Positions 57,001-57,170 of a stretch of DNA of 57,170 nucleotides are shown one piece after another. Numbering within the stretch: the first letter of the stretch is position 1; every line of letters begins with the position of its first letter. The notes under the pieces are model-generated. The model was not told where the DNA came from. It worked only from the letters and a program-made list of their open reading frames with translations, and made no database searches. Both the position numbers and the translations under genes were made by a program. The DNA comes from Macrocybe gigantea (lineage: Eukaryota; Basidiomycota; Agaricomycetes; Agaricales; Callistosporiaceae), in NCBI GenBank assembly GCA_011319805.1, contig SJRY01000155.1, positions 1 to 57,170 of the forward strand. The letters are read 5' to 3'.

Positions 57001-57170
57001 GCCTTCCATTCGTCCCCTTTCCGGATGCGCACGTTATTGTACCCCCAGATAATATCAATCTTGCTAAAGTACTTTGCTCCTTGTAGTACGTTGAGGAGCT
57101 CGCTGATGCGTGGTAGGGAACTTGTCCTTGACCATATATTTGTTTATTCCCGGTAGTCTTGGATGAGTCG
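54021..57170 (-). pseudogene. Chromovirus pol (RT, RNase H, integrase, chromodomain), disrupted
   Basis: Segments seen: RT with YMDD (about 56850-57170, split over frames); RNase H thumb region ([11 protein letters not shown], then LQEYDYELRHVPGKANGKAD, about 56250-56080); integrase zinc finger (HHDTPIGGHPGQYRMHELI, then CETCQRNK, about 55720-55575) and catalytic core with GVDLIG, ISDRGPQF and the Glu in GQAERSHQETE; a GPF-like integrase C region (DRVWLEA, LRYGPFKVVEKKG, about 54900-54790); chromodomain (EYEIEEILKRKKQGRG to VKWKGYGHKENTW, about 54645-54480); and an Ala/Thr-rich helical tail to the stop at 54021. In-frame TGA codons occur at 55864-55866 and 54979-54981, and frame changes near 54690 and in the RT. 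Described as a broken gene; no active product is expected. Confidence 0.88.

Larger units (their letters stand above)
53664..57170 (-). mobile_element. Ty3/gypsy LTR retrotransposon with chromodomain (chromovirus), 3' part, decayed
   Basis: Host retrotransposon on the minus strand, running off the window at 57170, so gag, protease, the start of reverse transcriptase and the 5' LTR are not seen. Order in element sense: reverse transcriptase (catalytic IYMDD at about 56856-56873), RNase H, integrase, chromodomain, a further C-terminal segment, polypurine tract (purine run on the minus strand at 53984-53995) and the 3' LTR. The RT-RNase H-integrase order defines Ty3/gypsy, and the terminal chromodomain defines a chromovirus. 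The coding part holds several stops and frame changes, so this copy is not autonomous. Confidence 0.92.

Noticed and set aside
1..57170. CRISPR arrays, bacterial operons, rRNA or tRNA genes
   Set aside because: None seen. Spliceosomal introns throughout show a eukaryotic genome, and no cloverleaf or direct-repeat array could be supported by eye.

Overview
The window looks like nuclear DNA of a filamentous basidiomycete, most likely an agaricomycete. Genes are closely packed on both strands and cut by many GT-AG introns of about 45-65 bases. Gene content fits: a laccase-type multicopper oxidase, an intracellular GH13 amylase, a GPI-anchored Ser/Thr-rich protein, an F-box-like protein, a chromodomain Ty3/gypsy element, and lineage-specific families. 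All functions below are assigned by reading the sequence; no database search was run.

Layout. 0-15.3 kb is mostly housekeeping: the 3' end of an MDR oxidoreductase (+), ataxin-2/Pbp1 (+), the checkpoint kinase Bub1 (-), a large disordered protein of unknown function (-), an F-box-like protein (+), a GNAT acetyltransferase (+) and a Gln/Met/Gly-rich protein (-). 15.3-17.4 kb is a coiled-coil nuclear protein (+). 17.9-23.2 kb is a carbohydrate pair, tail to tail: GH13 alpha-amylase (+) and MFS sugar transporter (-). 23.2-32 kb holds a gene-poor stretch, a GPI-anchored surface protein (-), an endonuclease/exonuclease/phosphatase protein (-), an ER protein disulfide isomerase (-) and, divergent from it, an AAMP/Sqt1 WD40 protein (+). 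32.4-36.1 kb is a RhoGEF with DH, PH and CNH domains (-). 37.9-40.6 kb is the multicopper oxidase (+). 40.8-45.6 kb has three minus-strand genes: a DUF155/Rmd1-type mitochondrial protein, a ketohexokinase-like pfkB sugar kinase, and the Rpl4 chaperone Acl4. From 45.6 kb the character changes: about 3.2 kb without a supported gene, two tandem paralogues with a shared Cys motif (48.8-51.7 kb), a lineage-specific repeated-family gene (-), and the 3' part of a decayed chromovirus with its LTR (53.66 kb to the window end).

Main points for a second look. The multicopper oxidase keeps every type-1 copper ligand but has lost three trinuclear-cluster histidines, all in its first domain. The LTR element abuts the open 5' end of the lineage-specific gene. 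The tandem paralogues share an exact C-x8-C-x2-C-x6-C pattern of unknown function. The amylase appears to need a 4-base micro-exon. Three otherwise conserved genes (ataxin-2, Bub1, GNAT) each need a one-base correction, which suggests base-level assembly errors.
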